Shown: positions 37,031 through 46,844, counted from the stretch's first letter. The stretch is 64,000 nucleotides of DNA from Mangrovicella endophytica (GCF_002893625.1 NZ_PKMZ01000003.1:310001-374000), one strand, 5' to 3'. The notes: generated from the sequence alone by a model not told the origin. Translations and numbers: made by a program.

Positions 37031-38431
37031 TCAGTAGCGGTAGTGCTCGGCCTTGTAGGGACCCTGCGGCGTGACGCCGATATAGGCAGCCTGTTCGTCC
37101 GACAGTTCGGTCAGCTTCGCGCCGAGCTTGCCGAGATGCAGGCGGGCCACCTTCTCGTCGAGGTGCTTGGGCAGCACATAGACCTCGTTCTGGTACTTCT
37201 CGCTCTTGGTGAAGAGCTCGATCTGCGCCAGCGTCTGGTTGGTGAAGGAGGCCGACATCACGAAGCTCGGATGGCCGGTGGCGTTGCCGAGGTTCAAAAG
37301 CCGGCCCTCGGAGAGGAGCAGAATGCGCTTGCCGTCGGCGAACTCGACGAGATCGACCTGCGGCTTGACGTTCGTCCACTTCAGGTTGCGCAGCGACGCC
37401 ACCTGAATCTCGTTGTCGAAATGGCCGATATTGCCGACGATGCACATGTCCTTGAGCAGGCGCATGTGGTCGAGGGTGACGACGTCCTTGTTGCCCGTCG
37501 TGGTGATGACGATGTCGGCCGTCGGAGCCGCGTCCTCGAGCGTGACGACCTCATAGCCGTCCATCGCCGCCTGCAGCGCGCAGATCGGGTCGACCTCGGT
37601 GACCTTCACGCGGGCGCCGGCGCCGGCGAGCGACGCCGCCGAACCCTTGCCGACGTCGCCATAGCCGCAGACGACCGCGACCTTGCCGGCCATCATCACG
37701 TCGGTGCCGCGGCGGATGCCGTCGACCAGCGACTCCTTGCAGCCGTACTTGTTGTCGAACTTCGACTTGGTGACGCTGTCATTGACGTTGATCGCGGGGA
37801 AGGGCAGCAGGCCCTTCTTCTGCAGCTGGTAGAGACGGTTGACGCCGGTCGTCGTCTCCTCGGTGACGCCCTTGATGGCGTCGCGCTGCTTGGCAAAGAA
37901 GCCGGGGGTCAGCGCCATGCGCGTCTTGATCTGGGCGAAGAGGATCTCCTCCTCCTCGCTGCCCGGGTTGGACAGGACGTCCTCGCCGGCCTCGGCGCGC
38001 GCACCGAGCAGGATGTACATCGTGGCGTCGCCGCCATCGTCCAGGATCATGTTGGACGGCTGCCCGTCCGGCCACTGGAAGATGCGGTCCGTATAGGTCC
38101 AGTAGTCCTCCAGGCTCTCGCCCTTGATGGCGAAGACCGGCGTGCCGGTCGCCGCGATCGCGGCAGCCGCGTGATCCTGCGTGGAGAAGATGTTGCAGGA
38201 GGCCCAGCGCACCTCGGCGCCGAGCGCCTGCAGCGTCTCGATCAGCACCGCCGTCTGGATGGTCATGTGGAGGGAGCCGGTGATGCGGGCGCCCTTCAGC
38301 GGCTGCTCGGCGCCGAACTCCTCGCGGCAGGCCATCAGGCCGGGCATCTCCGTCTCGGCGATGACGATTTCCTTGCGGCCCCAGTCGGCGAGACCGAGAT
38401 CCTTGACGACATGATCCTGAGATGCGGCCAT
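37031..38431 (-). CDS. ahcY: S-adenosylhomocysteine hydrolase
   Basis: The 466-residue NAD-dependent enzyme splits SAH into adenosine and homocysteine, completing the activated methyl cycle. The NAD-binding loop is [11 protein letters not shown], the substrate segment is [16 protein letters not shown], and the C-terminal tail EHYRY is the conserved dimer-cofactor contact. The ATG at 38431 (MAASQDHVV) gives the standard rhizobial length of 466; an ATG at 38446 and a longer frame to 38524 are less likely. The 5' region holds a 20-bp palindrome at 38529 and two small leader hairpins. Confidence 0.96.
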   Translation of the reverse strand: MAASQDHVVKDLGLADWGRKEIVIAETEMPGLMACREEFGAEQPLKGARITGSLHMTIQTAVLIETLQALGAEVRWASCNIFSTQDHAAAAIAATGTPVFAIKGESLEDYWTYTDRIFQWPDGQPSNMILDDGGDATMYILLGARAEAGEDVLSNPGSEEEEILFAQIKTRMALTPGFFAKQRDAIKGVTEETTTGVNRLYQLQKKGLLPFPAINVNDSVTKSKFDNKYGCKESLVDGIRRGTDVMMAGKVAVVCGYGDVGKGSAASLAGAGARVKVTEVDPICALQAAMDGYEVVTLEDAAPTADIVITTTGNKDVVTLDHMRLLKDMCIVGNIGHFDNEIQVASLRNLKWTNVKPQVDLVEFADGKRILLLSEGRLLNLGNATGHPSFVMSASFTNQTLAQIELFTKSEKYQNEVYVLPKHLDEKVARLHLGKLGAKLTELSDEQAAYIGVTPQGPYKAEHYRY

Positions 38432-38477
38432 TGCTGATCCGTCCATGATGTGCGGGATGAAAAGGGAAATGCCGAGC

Positions 38478-38508
38478 CTGTCGGTATGGGACAGACCTCT
38501 AACAGGTC
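38478..38508 (-). promoter_or_regulatory. Two tandem small hairpins in the ahcY leader
   Basis: On either strand CTGTC (38478-38482) pairs with GACAG (38490-38494), and GACCT (38494-38498) pairs with AGGTC (38504-38508). They lie between the palindrome at 38529 and the ahcY start and may be part of its 5' untranslated region. The arrangement does not match the known SAH or SAM riboswitch folds that I can recall. Confidence 0.3.
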
Positions 38509-38528
38509 GCCGCGGCCGACACAAGCGG

Positions 38529-38548
38529 ATATAAACATCTCTTTATAT
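38529..38548. promoter_or_regulatory. 20-bp palindromic operator upstream of ahcY
   Basis: ATATAAA (38529-38535) and TTTATAT (38542-38548) form a perfect 7-bp inverted repeat around six bases, in otherwise GC-rich DNA, 98 bases before the ahcY start. AT-rich palindromes of this form precede methionine-cycle genes in alphaproteobacteria and are attributed to ArsR-family SAH/SAM-responsive repressors. The regulator assignment is from memory of that pattern and remains inference. Confidence 0.5.
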
Positions 38549-38585
38549 GAGGAGCCTGACGCCAGCGATGAGGGCTGCTGCTACC

Positions 38586-38873
38586 TCAGCACTCCTCGCC
38601 GAAGCGGTCGGCGATCAGCGCTGTGATGGCACCGAGCGCGGCCTCGGCCTCTCGGCCGGTGGCGACGATCTCGATGTCAGTGCCCTGGCTCGCAGCCAGC
38701 ATCATAAGGCCCATGATGGACTGGCCACCGACGGTGACGCCGTCACGGGTGATCGTCAGTTCGGCATCGAACCGTTCCGCCACCTGGACGAACTTGGCGG
38801 AAGCGCGGGCGTGCAGGCCCTTCTTGTTGACGATCGTCAGGCTGCGCCGCAGCATCGGCATGTCGGAAGGCAT
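38586..38873 (-). CDS. HPr family phosphocarrier protein (nitrogen-type PTS)
   Basis: The 95-residue phosphocarrier has phosphorylatable His21 in NKKGLHARASAKF and the regulatory Ser52 in GGQSIMGLMML, the target of HprK. The ATG at 38873 follows GGGGA and gives the usual length; a start at 38891 would add six residues. It is the last gene of a cluster with the EIIA-Man protein and HprK. In the alphaproteobacteria this HPr does not feed sugar uptake but signals carbon/nitrogen state through EIIA proteins. Confidence 0.94.
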   Translation of the reverse strand: MPSDMPMLRRSLTIVNKKGLHARASAKFVQVAERFDAELTITRDGVTVGGQSIMGLMMLAASQGTDIEIVATGREAEAALGAITALIADRFGEEC

Positions 38874-38909
38874 CGTTCCCCGTCGTTCCATTGCCCTGAC
38901 AATCGAGCG

Positions 38910-39311
38910 TTATTTCCCGGCGAGAATACGGCTGGCGACAGCGATGTATTTGCGTCCCGCTTCCTGCGCGATGACCAGCGCCTCCGCGATCGGCAGGTCG
39001 GCGCGGATCTTAGCCAGTTTGATCAGCATGGGAAGGTTGACACCGGCCAGGACGTCGACGCGGCTTCCGTCCATTACAGAGATGGCGAGGTTGGACGGCG
39101 TGCCGCCGAACATGTCGGTGAGGATGATGACGCCATCACCCTGCTCGGCGCGCGCCACGGCTTCGACGATGTCGGCGCGCCGCCGCTCCACGTCGTCCTC
39201 GGGGCCGATGGAGATCGTCTCGAAAGCACTTTGGGGACCGACCACGTGCTCGACGGCGTGGCGAAATTCGGTTGCGAGCTGCCCATGGGTGACGAGCACC
39301 AGTCCGATCAT
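38910..39311 (-). CDS. PTS mannose-family EIIA component
   Basis: The 133-residue EIIA domain has active His9 in LVLVTHGQLA and the family motif ILTDMFGGTPSN. There is no EIIB or EIIC partner in the window, so it is not part of a sugar permease. In rhizobia and Brucella this protein receives phosphate from HPr and has a regulatory role. AGGAA precedes the ATG at 39311. It lies 36 bases upstream of HPr and 154 bases downstream of hprK. Confidence 0.92.
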   Translation of the reverse strand: MIGLVLVTHGQLATEFRHAVEHVVGPQSAFETISIGPEDDVERRRADIVEAVARAEQGDGVIILTDMFGGTPSNLAISVMDGSRVDVLAGVNLPMLIKLAKIRADLPIAEALVIAQEAGRKYIAVASRILAGK

Positions 39312-39465
39312 GCGTTCAATGTTCCTGGCGACGCCTTCTGGTCTCCCGCCCCTGCGCCATCGGACGTCCTTTGCGGACGAAGCATCGAAGGTTGGCGCTG
39401 CTACACGCGCCGGAGCATGGCGGCCTCAGGTTGCCGGACCTGACGTTGACCGCCCCTCAATCTTG

Positions 39466-39966
39466 TCATTCTTGCTGCATTGCGCAAGCCCCCTCGGACC
39501 AACCTCGATCAAGTTGCTGGCGACCGTTGCGGCACAGGCTCACCAGCACGTCGGCCCCGAACGCAGCTTCGCGTTGGGGTAGTGCGATGCGTCGGATGGA
39601 CACGCCCAGGAGTGTTTCTGAGGACTTCTCGGGCAGCCGCTCGACAGCGTCCGGTGGCGAGAGATCGACGATCAGGCGGAGTTCCGCCGTCTCGATCGTG
39701 GCCGGCTCGCGCCAGATCCCGGCGCCGGAGATCTCGATCAGCCCGGCGATGCTCGGCGGTGCCGAAAGCCGGACTGCGCCATCGTCAAGCGCTGCGATGA
39801 CCCGGTCGTCCGCCACAAGCCCGGCGTGCAAGCCGGCAGCCTCCGCCCGCCGCAGCGCGGAAAGGGTCAGCGCCGACTTCCCGGCACGCGCGGCGCCGCG
39901 GATGAGGATGCCGAGTCCGGCAATGGCGATGGCGCTGGCGTGGAGATTGACGCTGTTCGGCGTCAT
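39466..39966 (-). CDS. hprK: HPr kinase/phosphorylase, short alphaproteobacterial form
   Basis: The 166-residue protein corresponds to the C-terminal catalytic domain only; the N-terminal domain of Firmicute HprK is missing, as in other alphaproteobacteria. The P-loop is GAARAGKS (Lys30), and the following LVADD matches the HprK second motif. The loop lacks the usual GPSGxGKS sequence but keeps GxxxxGKS. It should phosphorylate Ser52 of HPr. Its start overlaps the chvG stop by 4 bases (39963-39966), which couples it to the envelope sensor. Confidence 0.88.
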   Translation of the reverse strand: MTPNSVNLHASAIAIAGLGILIRGAARAGKSALTLSALRRAEAAGLHAGLVADDRVIAALDDGAVRLSAPPSIAGLIEISGAGIWREPATIETAELRLIVDLSPPDAVERLPEKSSETLLGVSIRRIALPQREAAFGADVLVSLCRNGRQQLDRGWSEGACAMQQE

Positions 39967-41780
39967 CCGAGCGGCAGCGTGACGGTGAAGCGCGCACCGG
40001 CGATGCCGTTCGGCGCCTTCGGGTCGAGAATGTTCTCGGCGTCGAGCGTGCCGCCATGGGCCTCGACGATCTGCCGGCTGATCGACAGGCCGAGGCCGGA
40101 GTTCTGGCCGAAGGCTTCGGCACCCGGTCGATCCGTATAGAAGCGCTCGAAGATGCGCTCGATCTTCTCCGCCTGGATGCCCGGCCCGTTGTCCTCGACG
40201 GTGATGATCGCCCGCTGATTGCGGCGGCGCAGCGACACGGTGATGCGTCCGCCCGTCTCCGGCACGAAGGAGCGCGCATTGTCGATGAGGTTGGTGAAGA
40301 CCTGGCTGAGCCGCAGGTCGTGGCCGGAGACCGGATAACCCTTCTGGTTCGGTCCGGGCGGCGCGACGGTAAGGAGGACGGCGGTGTCGCGCCCCGCCTT
40401 GGTGTGGCTACGCGCCGCGTCCACAACCGAGCCGAGGAGGCCGGATAGCTCGACGGTCTGTGCCACCTCCCGCGCCAGTTCGGCGTCGAGGCGCGAGGCG
40501 TCGGCAATATCGGTGATCAGCCGGTCGAGGCGGCGCACGTCATGCTCGATGATCTCCAGGAGCCGGGCCTTGGAGGTCTCGCTGCGCGCCAGCGGCAGCG
40601 TCTCGACGGCGCTTCGCAGCGAGGTCAGCGGGTTCTTCAATTCGTGGCTGACGTCGGCGGCAAAGCTCTCGATCGCGTCCATGCGGGCATAAAGCGCGTT
40701 CGTCATGTCCTTCAGCGCCGTGCCGAGATTGCCGACCTCGTCCGCGCGGTCGCCGAAGTCGGGGATCTCCTCGCGCTCCTTGACGCCCCGCCGCACGCGG
40801 ATCGCTGCGGCCGAGAGGCGGCGGAGCGGTGTGGCAATGGTGGAGGCAAGGAGGATCGACAGGACGATGGTGACGAGCGAGGCGACCGCAAAGACGCGCA
40901 TGATCGCCATGCGCTCGGCCTGCACGATCTTGTCGATATCGCCCCCTTGAGTCGACAGGAGGAGGACGCCGAGCACGGCGCGGAAGCGCTGGATCGGCAC
41001 GGCGACGGAGACGATCAACTCGCCTTTTTCCGTCACCCGCACCACCGTCGCCGGGCCCCCGGTGAGGGCGTTCATCACTTCCGGATAAGTGGTGCCGGAG
41101 CCGCCGGGCGTTTCCTTGTAAAGCGGCAGGTCGCTCCTCTGGAACAGGTGGCGGAACCAGTTGCCGACGCTGTCCAGGATCGCCGGCTCCTCGTCCTCGG
41201 CGATCGGCGGCAGGTCGTAGCGCAGGATCTGCCCGCGCGAATAAAGATGCCGGGAATCGAGGATCAGGTTGGCGTCACGGTCGTAGAGGCGCGCTCGGGT
41301 CCGGGTCGGCGAGATCAGCCGGCGCAGCAGCGGGGCGACGCGCTCCGGATTGATCGGGAAGTCGAGGCTGTCAGAGGCCTCGGCGTCCGGCTGCAGCGTG
41401 TCGCCCGCCTGCAGCTCCAGGAGCTTCTCCGGATCGAGCGTGATGGAGTTGGTCTCGACCGTCGCCGAGGAGGCGATGGCACTCGCGATGATCTCGCCCT
41501 GCGTCAGCAGGCTTTCGACGCGGGCGTCGATCAGCCCGGCGCGGAACTGGTTGAGATAAAGGATGCCGGAGACCTGGACGATCAGCGCGACCAGGTTGAG
41601 GAAGACGATGCGCCGCGTCAGCGACGAGAAGATCGAATGGCCGAGCAGCCAGCGGCCACGGATCAGCAGGCGGCGGATCAGCGGCAAGCGGCGCAGCCGC
41701 CCTCGCATCAACAGGTCGCGTCTGCGCGGGCGGGCGGGCCGCCGCCCGGTCTCTGCCTCGCTGTCCGTCTGGGCCACCAT
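39963..41780 (-). CDS. chvG: Sensor histidine kinase ChvG (ExoS/BvrS family)
   Basis: The 605-residue inner-membrane sensor has a basic cytoplasmic N terminus, a first membrane helix near 57-77, a periplasmic domain of about 215 residues, a second helix near 292-316, and a HAMP region. The H-box is AADVSHELKNPLTSL with phosphoacceptor His379, and the ATPase has NLIDNARSF, DNGPGIQAE and GLGLSISRQIVEAHGG. The family (ChvG in Agrobacterium, ExoS in Sinorhizobium, BvrS in Brucella) responds to acid or host conditions and controls envelope and virulence genes. It pairs with chvI, 68 bases upstream, and is coupled to hprK. Confidence 0.95.
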   Translation of the reverse strand: MVAQTDSEAETGRRPARPRRRDLLMRGRLRRLPLIRRLLIRGRWLLGHSIFSSLTRRIVFLNLVALIVQVSGILYLNQFRAGLIDARVESLLTQGEIIASAIASSATVETNSITLDPEKLLELQAGDTLQPDAEASDSLDFPINPERVAPLLRRLISPTRTRARLYDRDANLILDSRHLYSRGQILRYDLPPIAEDEEPAILDSVGNWFRHLFQRSDLPLYKETPGGSGTTYPEVMNALTGGPATVVRVTEKGELIVSVAVPIQRFRAVLGVLLLSTQGGDIDKIVQAERMAIMRVFAVASLVTIVLSILLASTIATPLRRLSAAAIRVRRGVKEREEIPDFGDRADEVGNLGTALKDMTNALYARMDAIESFAADVSHELKNPLTSLRSAVETLPLARSETSKARLLEIIEHDVRRLDRLITDIADASRLDAELAREVAQTVELSGLLGSVVDAARSHTKAGRDTAVLLTVAPPGPNQKGYPVSGHDLRLSQVFTNLIDNARSFVPETGGRITVSLRRRNQRAIITVEDNGPGIQAEKIERIFERFYTDRPGAEAFGQNSGLGLSISRQIVEAHGGTLDAENILDPKAPNGIAGARFTVTLPLG

Positions 41781-41848
41781 GGTTCAGCCTTGGTGCTGAC
41801 CGCGGGGATCGTGTCGGACCGGGGTGCACGTCATCGCGACCGTCCGGC

Positions 41849-42559
41849 TCACATCTCGCGGAAGCGGTAGCCGACGCCATACAGCGTCTCGATCATGTCG
41901 AAGTCGTCGTCGATCGCCTTGAACTTCTTGCGCAGCCGCTTGATGTGGCTGTCGATCGTGCGGTCGTCGACATAGACCTGCTCGTCATAGGCCGCGTCCA
42001 TCAGCGCGTCGCGGCTCTTCACCACGCCCGGCCGCTGCGCCAGCGCATGCAGGATCAGGAACTCCGTGACGGTGAGGGTGACCGGCTGGCCCTTCCAGGT
42101 GCAGGTGTGGCGCTCCTGGTCCATCACCAGCTGGCCGCGCTCCAGCGACGTCTCCGGCATCGGCGCGCCCGGCTTGCCGGTGACGCCGGCCTCGCGCGCC
42201 GCGCCGCGCCGCAGGATCGCACGCACCCGCTCGACCAGAAGTCGTTGGGAGAACGGCTTCCGGATATAGTCATCGGCGCCCATCTTGAGGCCGAACAGCT
42301 CGTCGATCTCCTCGTCCTTGGAGGTCAGGAAGATCACCGGCAGATCGGATTTCTGGCGGAGCCGGCGCAACAGCTCCATGCCGTCCATACGGGGCATCTT
42401 GATATCGAAGATGGCGAGATGCGGTGGCCGGGCCGACAGGCCCTCCAGCGCCGAGGCGCCGTCCGTATAGGTCTCGACCCGGTAGCCCTCGTTCTCAAGC
42501 GCGATCGACACCGACGTCAGGATGTTCCTGTCGTCGTCGACGAGAGCAATGGTGGGCAT
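41849..42559 (-). CDS. chvI: Response regulator ChvI (OmpR family)
   Basis: The 236-residue regulator has a receiver domain with acidic pocket DDD (8-10), phosphoacceptor Asp52 in [12 protein letters not shown] and Lys in [10 protein letters not shown], then an OmpR-type winged helix (about 135-232) ending in [15 protein letters not shown] precedes the ATG at 42559. It is the partner of ChvG and starts the chvI-chvG-hprK unit. In Sinorhizobium and Brucella it controls exopolysaccharide, membrane and central-carbon genes. Confidence 0.96.
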   Translation of the reverse strand: MPTIALVDDDRNILTSVSIALENEGYRVETYTDGASALEGLSARPPHLAIFDIKMPRMDGMELLRRLRQKSDLPVIFLTSKDEEIDELFGLKMGADDYIRKPFSQRLLVERVRAILRRGAAREAGVTGKPGAPMPETSLERGQLVMDQERHTCTWKGQPVTLTVTEFLILHALAQRPGVVKSRDALMDAAYDEQVYVDDRTIDSHIKRLRKKFKAIDDDFDMIETLYGVGYRFREM

Positions 42560-42742
42560 GAAGTCGTCTCCAGTGTTCCACGATCACGCCGTGCTCCGCG
42601 GTCGTGCACCGGCCAAGGGCGGCAGCACCCGAACCTGGTTCGGCGGATCGCATGCATGCTGTAAGGGCCCCTTCCGCGATCGACTCGACGGACCCGCTGG
42701 CATCACTCTGCGTTAAATGTGGCAAAACTGGCAAAGGAAAAG

Positions 42743-42782
42743 CCTCGACGCCCCCGCGGCGGGTCCACGGAGGCGTCAGAGG
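42743..42782 (-). terminator. Terminator after the flavin-binding stress-type gene
   Basis: CCTC-GACGCC (42743-42752) pairs with GGCGTC-AGAGG (42772-42782) with one bulged base. On the minus strand the hairpin is followed by CTTTTCCTTT. It separates this gene from chvI. Confidence 0.5.
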
Positions 42783-42828
42783 TCAAGATTGATGGAGGAA
42801 CGGCGGCTCGCGCGGCCGCAGAACGGGG

Positions 42829-43308
42829 CTAGAGGCTGACCTTCTTGTGCTCGGTTGAGTCCGGGCGGTCCTTGTCGCCGACATAGGCTTTGGCGAATTC
42901 CCAAGCCTGCTTCACCTTGTTCGTGGTGACGTCCCAGATCTCCGCCTGATCGGGATCGACCACCAGCACCACGACGTTCGGATCGTCCTTGCCTTCCGGC
43001 AGCCAAGCCTCGGCCTCGCTGTCCCAGATCCGCGACACGAGCTGGCGGTCGGACGAGATGCGGGCCCGGCCGGAAACCGAGACATATTCTCCATGCTTGG
43101 AGAAGGTGCAGGCGACCTGCGGATCGCTTTCGATCTCGTCGACCTTGTGGGACGAGCGCTCGGTCAGGAACAGGAGCTCGCTGCGATCATCGAGCACCCG
43201 GGGTGCCATCGGCCGCGCGCGCAGCTTGCCGCCGTCGCGGGTTACGACCATGCAGGTCTCGAAGTCCTTCACCATCGTCCAGAATGTTTCCGTCGCGCTG
43301 TCTGCCAT
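42829..43308 (-). CDS. Pyridoxamine 5'-phosphate oxidase-like flavin-binding protein (general stress protein 26 type)
   Basis: The 159-residue split-barrel protein opens with FWTMVKDFETCMVVTRDGG and has the RPMAPRVLD flavin-phosphate region, with LLFLTERSSHKVDEIESD and YVSVSGRARI further on. This matches the Pyridox_ox_2 / general stress protein 26 group, whose members bind FMN or FAD but often lack known substrates. The ATG at 43308 (MADSATETF) has AAGGA about 9 bases upstream; an ATG at 43326 is an alternative. It is transcribed alone, divergent from pckA. Confidence 0.88.
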   Translation of the reverse strand: MADSATETFWTMVKDFETCMVVTRDGGKLRARPMAPRVLDDRSELLFLTERSSHKVDEIESDPQVACTFSKHGEYVSVSGRARISSDRQLVSRIWDSEAEAWLPEGKDDPNVVVLVVDPDQAEIWDVTTNKVKQAWEFAKAYVGDKDRPDSTEHKKVSL

Positions 43309-43503
43309 GAACCTGTCCTTTCGCATCGATGTCGTGGCGTTCGGATCGCCGTATGAAAGGCGAAATGCAGCAGCGGCCGAAAAGTGCCCGCCGGACGAGA
43401 TGCCAGAGCTGACGTATCGCCTCCTGGCCGGCGCAGGATCGTCACAAAGCAACGCGCCATGATTGCGAGAATGAACCGATTGAATCGTGAGATCATCTTT
43501 CCA

Positions 43504-43531
43504 AATCGATTAAATGCATGATCTATATAGA
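43504..43531. promoter_or_regulatory. AT-rich palindromic region between the flavin-protein gene and pckA
   Basis: Three perfect palindromes lie in a row: AATCGATT (43504-43511), ATGCAT (43514-43519) and TCTATATAGA (43522-43531), in an AT-rich island within GC-rich DNA, about 100 bases before pckA. The 323-base divergent interval has no gene. It probably holds the pckA promoter and regulator sites; no particular regulator is identified. Confidence 0.35.
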
Positions 43532-43631
43532 GAATTTTCTAAACACTACTTGCTGCGGCGCGGCATTCGCAGTATCTGGTGACCTCAACCTTGCACCACG
43601 TAATACCTGACGACACTGAGGAGGCGGATCG

Positions 43632-45242
<1,611 letters not shown>

Positions 45243-45287
45243 GAGCTGCCGAGGCGACCCATCGGGGTCATGCCGGTAGCGAAGATG

Positions 45288-45317
45288 AAGGGCCTGTGCC
45301 ACGCGGCGCGGGCCCTT
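45288..45317 (+). terminator. Rho-independent terminator after pckA
   Basis: The 7-bp perfect stem AAGGGCC / GGCCCTT is followed directly by TTCCTTT, 46 bases after the pckA stop. Confidence 0.75.
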
Positions 45318-45385
45318 TTCCTTTGGCGGGCCTGCTGATGCTACGATATGTCAAGCAGCGAGCGGGCGAGGGGGAGGAATGACGG

Positions 45386-45820
45386 ATGGCGGAACGGGAC
45401 GCGCTCCTGGTCACCAGCCGCGTCAGCGTGCCCGACACGGAGCTGGAGGAGAACTTCATCCGCGCCAGCGGTCCGGGCGGCCAGAACGTCAACAAGGTCG
45501 CGACGGCGGTGCAACTCCGCTTCCGGGCGGCTGCATCGAGCGTGCTGACGGACCCGGTCAAGGAGCGGCTGCTGCGCCTCGCCGGCAGTCGCGCCACCAA
45601 GGACGGCGATATTCTCATCGAGGCCTCGCGCTATCGCACGCAGGAGCGCAACCGGGAGGATGCCCGCCAGCGCCTCGTCGATCTGATCCGCGAAGCGCTG
45701 ATCCCGCCGCCGCCCCCACGCAAGAAGACGCGCCCGAGCCGCGGCGCGGTGGAGCGCCGGCTGAAAGAGAAGAAGGGCCGTGCCGACGTCAAGAAGATGC
45801 GCGGGCGCATCGGCGACTGA
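45386..45820 (+). CDS. arfB: Alternative ribosome-rescue factor B (YaeJ-type peptidyl-tRNA hydrolase)
   Basis: The 144-residue release-factor-like protein has the catalytic GGQ (31-33) in ASGPGGQNVNK, then the catalytic domain with SRYRTQERNREDA, and a highly basic unstructured tail (KKTRPSRG to KKGRADVKKMRGR) that binds the empty mRNA channel of stalled ribosomes. It hydrolyses peptidyl-tRNA on non-stop ribosomes. The gene is single; no trans-translation genes are nearby. Confidence 0.93.
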   Translation: MAERDALLVTSRVSVPDTELEENFIRASGPGGQNVNKVATAVQLRFRAAASSVLTDPVKERLLRLAGSRATKDGDILIEASRYRTQERNREDARQRLVDLIREALIPPPPPRKKTRPSRGAVERRLKEKKGRADVKKMRGRIGD

Positions 45821-46141
45821 GCGGCGCTCGGCGGAGAGGGCGAGATCTCGATATCGTGGCGGCCTGGGCCGCTTCGATGTGATCGCTTGCTGCCGGTGGT
45901 CGCGGTGCCGGTGCGAGCGATGGCCGGCCGGAGAGATGCGGTTCGGCTGCGGCCCCAGGACATCTCGCTTGATCCCTGCATCCGCGGCGACGCCGGCGCC
46001 GTATCTCCGAAACGCCGCCCGGATCTGCTATCACATTCCAGCGAGAGGGGCCTGGCGGCGGCCGGCGAGGATGCGGCAGCATGTGCTGCATACTATCTGG
46101 AGTATTCCACCCCGAGCTGTGAAGTCATGAGGGAGATCGTC
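45821..46141. other. Noncoding interval between arfB and msrB
   Basis: No coding region is supported in these 321 bases. Two small adjacent hairpins precede msrB: GCAGCA/TGCTGC (46076-46089) and ATACT/AGTAT (46090-46105). They may belong to the msrB leader or mark a binding site. No clear promoter was recognised. Confidence 0.4.
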
Positions 46142-46642
46142 ATGCAGCGTCGCAACGTCCTGATGTCCGGAGCAGCTCTCCTGGCTGCAGCTGTCGGCAC
46201 CAACTTCTTCGGGCCGCGGCGCGCCGCCAGCGCCGAGGACGATTATCCGATCTCGATGACGCCGGACGAGTGGCGCCGCAAGCTGAACGCCGAGCAGTTC
46301 GCCGTCCTACGCCAGGAAGCGACGGAGCGGCCGTTCTCCAGCGCTCTGAATTCGAACAAGAAGGCCGGCGTCTATCACTGTGCCGGCTGCGACAATGCCG
46401 TCTACTCCTCCGACGCCAAGTTCGATTCCGGCACCGGCTGGCCGAGCTTCTGGCAGCCGGTCAACAGCGAAGCCGTCGGCAGCCGCACGGATTACAAGCT
46501 GATCTATCCACGGACCGAGGTGCACTGCGCCGACTGCGGTGGCCACCTGGGGCATGTCTTCGACGACGGTCCGGAGCCGACCGGCAAGCGCCACTGCATC
46601 AACGGCGTCGCCCTCGTGTTCCGCCGCGCGGACGGTGCCTGA
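46142..46642 (+). CDS. msrB: Exported peptide-methionine (R)-S-oxide reductase
   Basis: The 166-residue protein has a twin-arginine-like leader (MQRRNVLMSGAALLAAAVG) then a full MsrB domain. The zinc-binding Cys pairs are YHCAGCDNAVY and VHCADCGGHLG; the catalytic Cys is in GKRHCINGVALVF. The enzyme repairs oxidised methionine, and export places it in the periplasm, where it would protect envelope proteins. GGGAG stands 6 bases before the ATG at 46142; an earlier in-frame ATG at 46127 is less favoured. No msrA or MsrPQ genes are adjacent. Confidence 0.93.
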   Translation: MQRRNVLMSGAALLAAAVGTNFFGPRRAASAEDDYPISMTPDEWRRKLNAEQFAVLRQEATERPFSSALNSNKKAGVYHCAGCDNAVYSSDAKFDSGTGWPSFWQPVNSEAVGSRTDYKLIYPRTEVHCADCGGHLGHVFDDGPEPTGKRHCINGVALVFRRADGA

Positions 46643-46686
46643 CCGCCCGCGCCGCCTCGGAAATCCTTTGTAAGCTTTTGCGGCAC

Positions 46687-46718
46687 AGCATGGGAATCAC
46701 GATCCGTATTCCCATGCT
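46687..46718 (+). terminator. Long perfect hairpin between msrB and hsp20
   Basis: AGCATGGGAAT (46687-46697) pairs perfectly with ATTCCCATGCT (46708-46718), and ACG/CGT can extend the stem inside the loop. There is no T run after it. It may end the msrB transcript, or be the first hairpin of the hsp20 leader. Confidence 0.45.
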
Positions 46719-46754
46719 CCACGCGGGTCCGACGGCACATTGAATCGGCTTCCG

Positions 46755-46844
46755 CCAGACGCCATATGGGGTCTGGACGATGACGAAGGTGCCGAACCGG
46801 ATCTTCGTGAAAAAGTCGCTTGCTACAAGGACTTGCCCGACATG
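46755..46844 (+). promoter_or_regulatory. ROSE-like RNA thermometer in the hsp20 leader
   Basis: Three hairpins precede the small heat-shock gene: CCAGAC/GTCTGG (46755-46760 with 46771-46776), ACGAAG/CTTCGT (46783-46788 with 46803-46808), and a final one in which TGCT (46821-46824) faces the Shine-Dalgarno AGGA (46828-46831) across an ACA loop. The last pairing includes the G-G mismatch that is the hallmark of ROSE thermometers, which melt on heat shock. The outer GTCG/CGAC pairing (46815-46818 with 46838-46841) closes this stem right before the ATG. Confidence 0.6.

Noticed and set aside
38432-38590. Known SAH or SAM riboswitch upstream of ahcY
   Set aside because: The leader has two small simple hairpins and none of the conserved core patterns that I can recall for those riboswitches.
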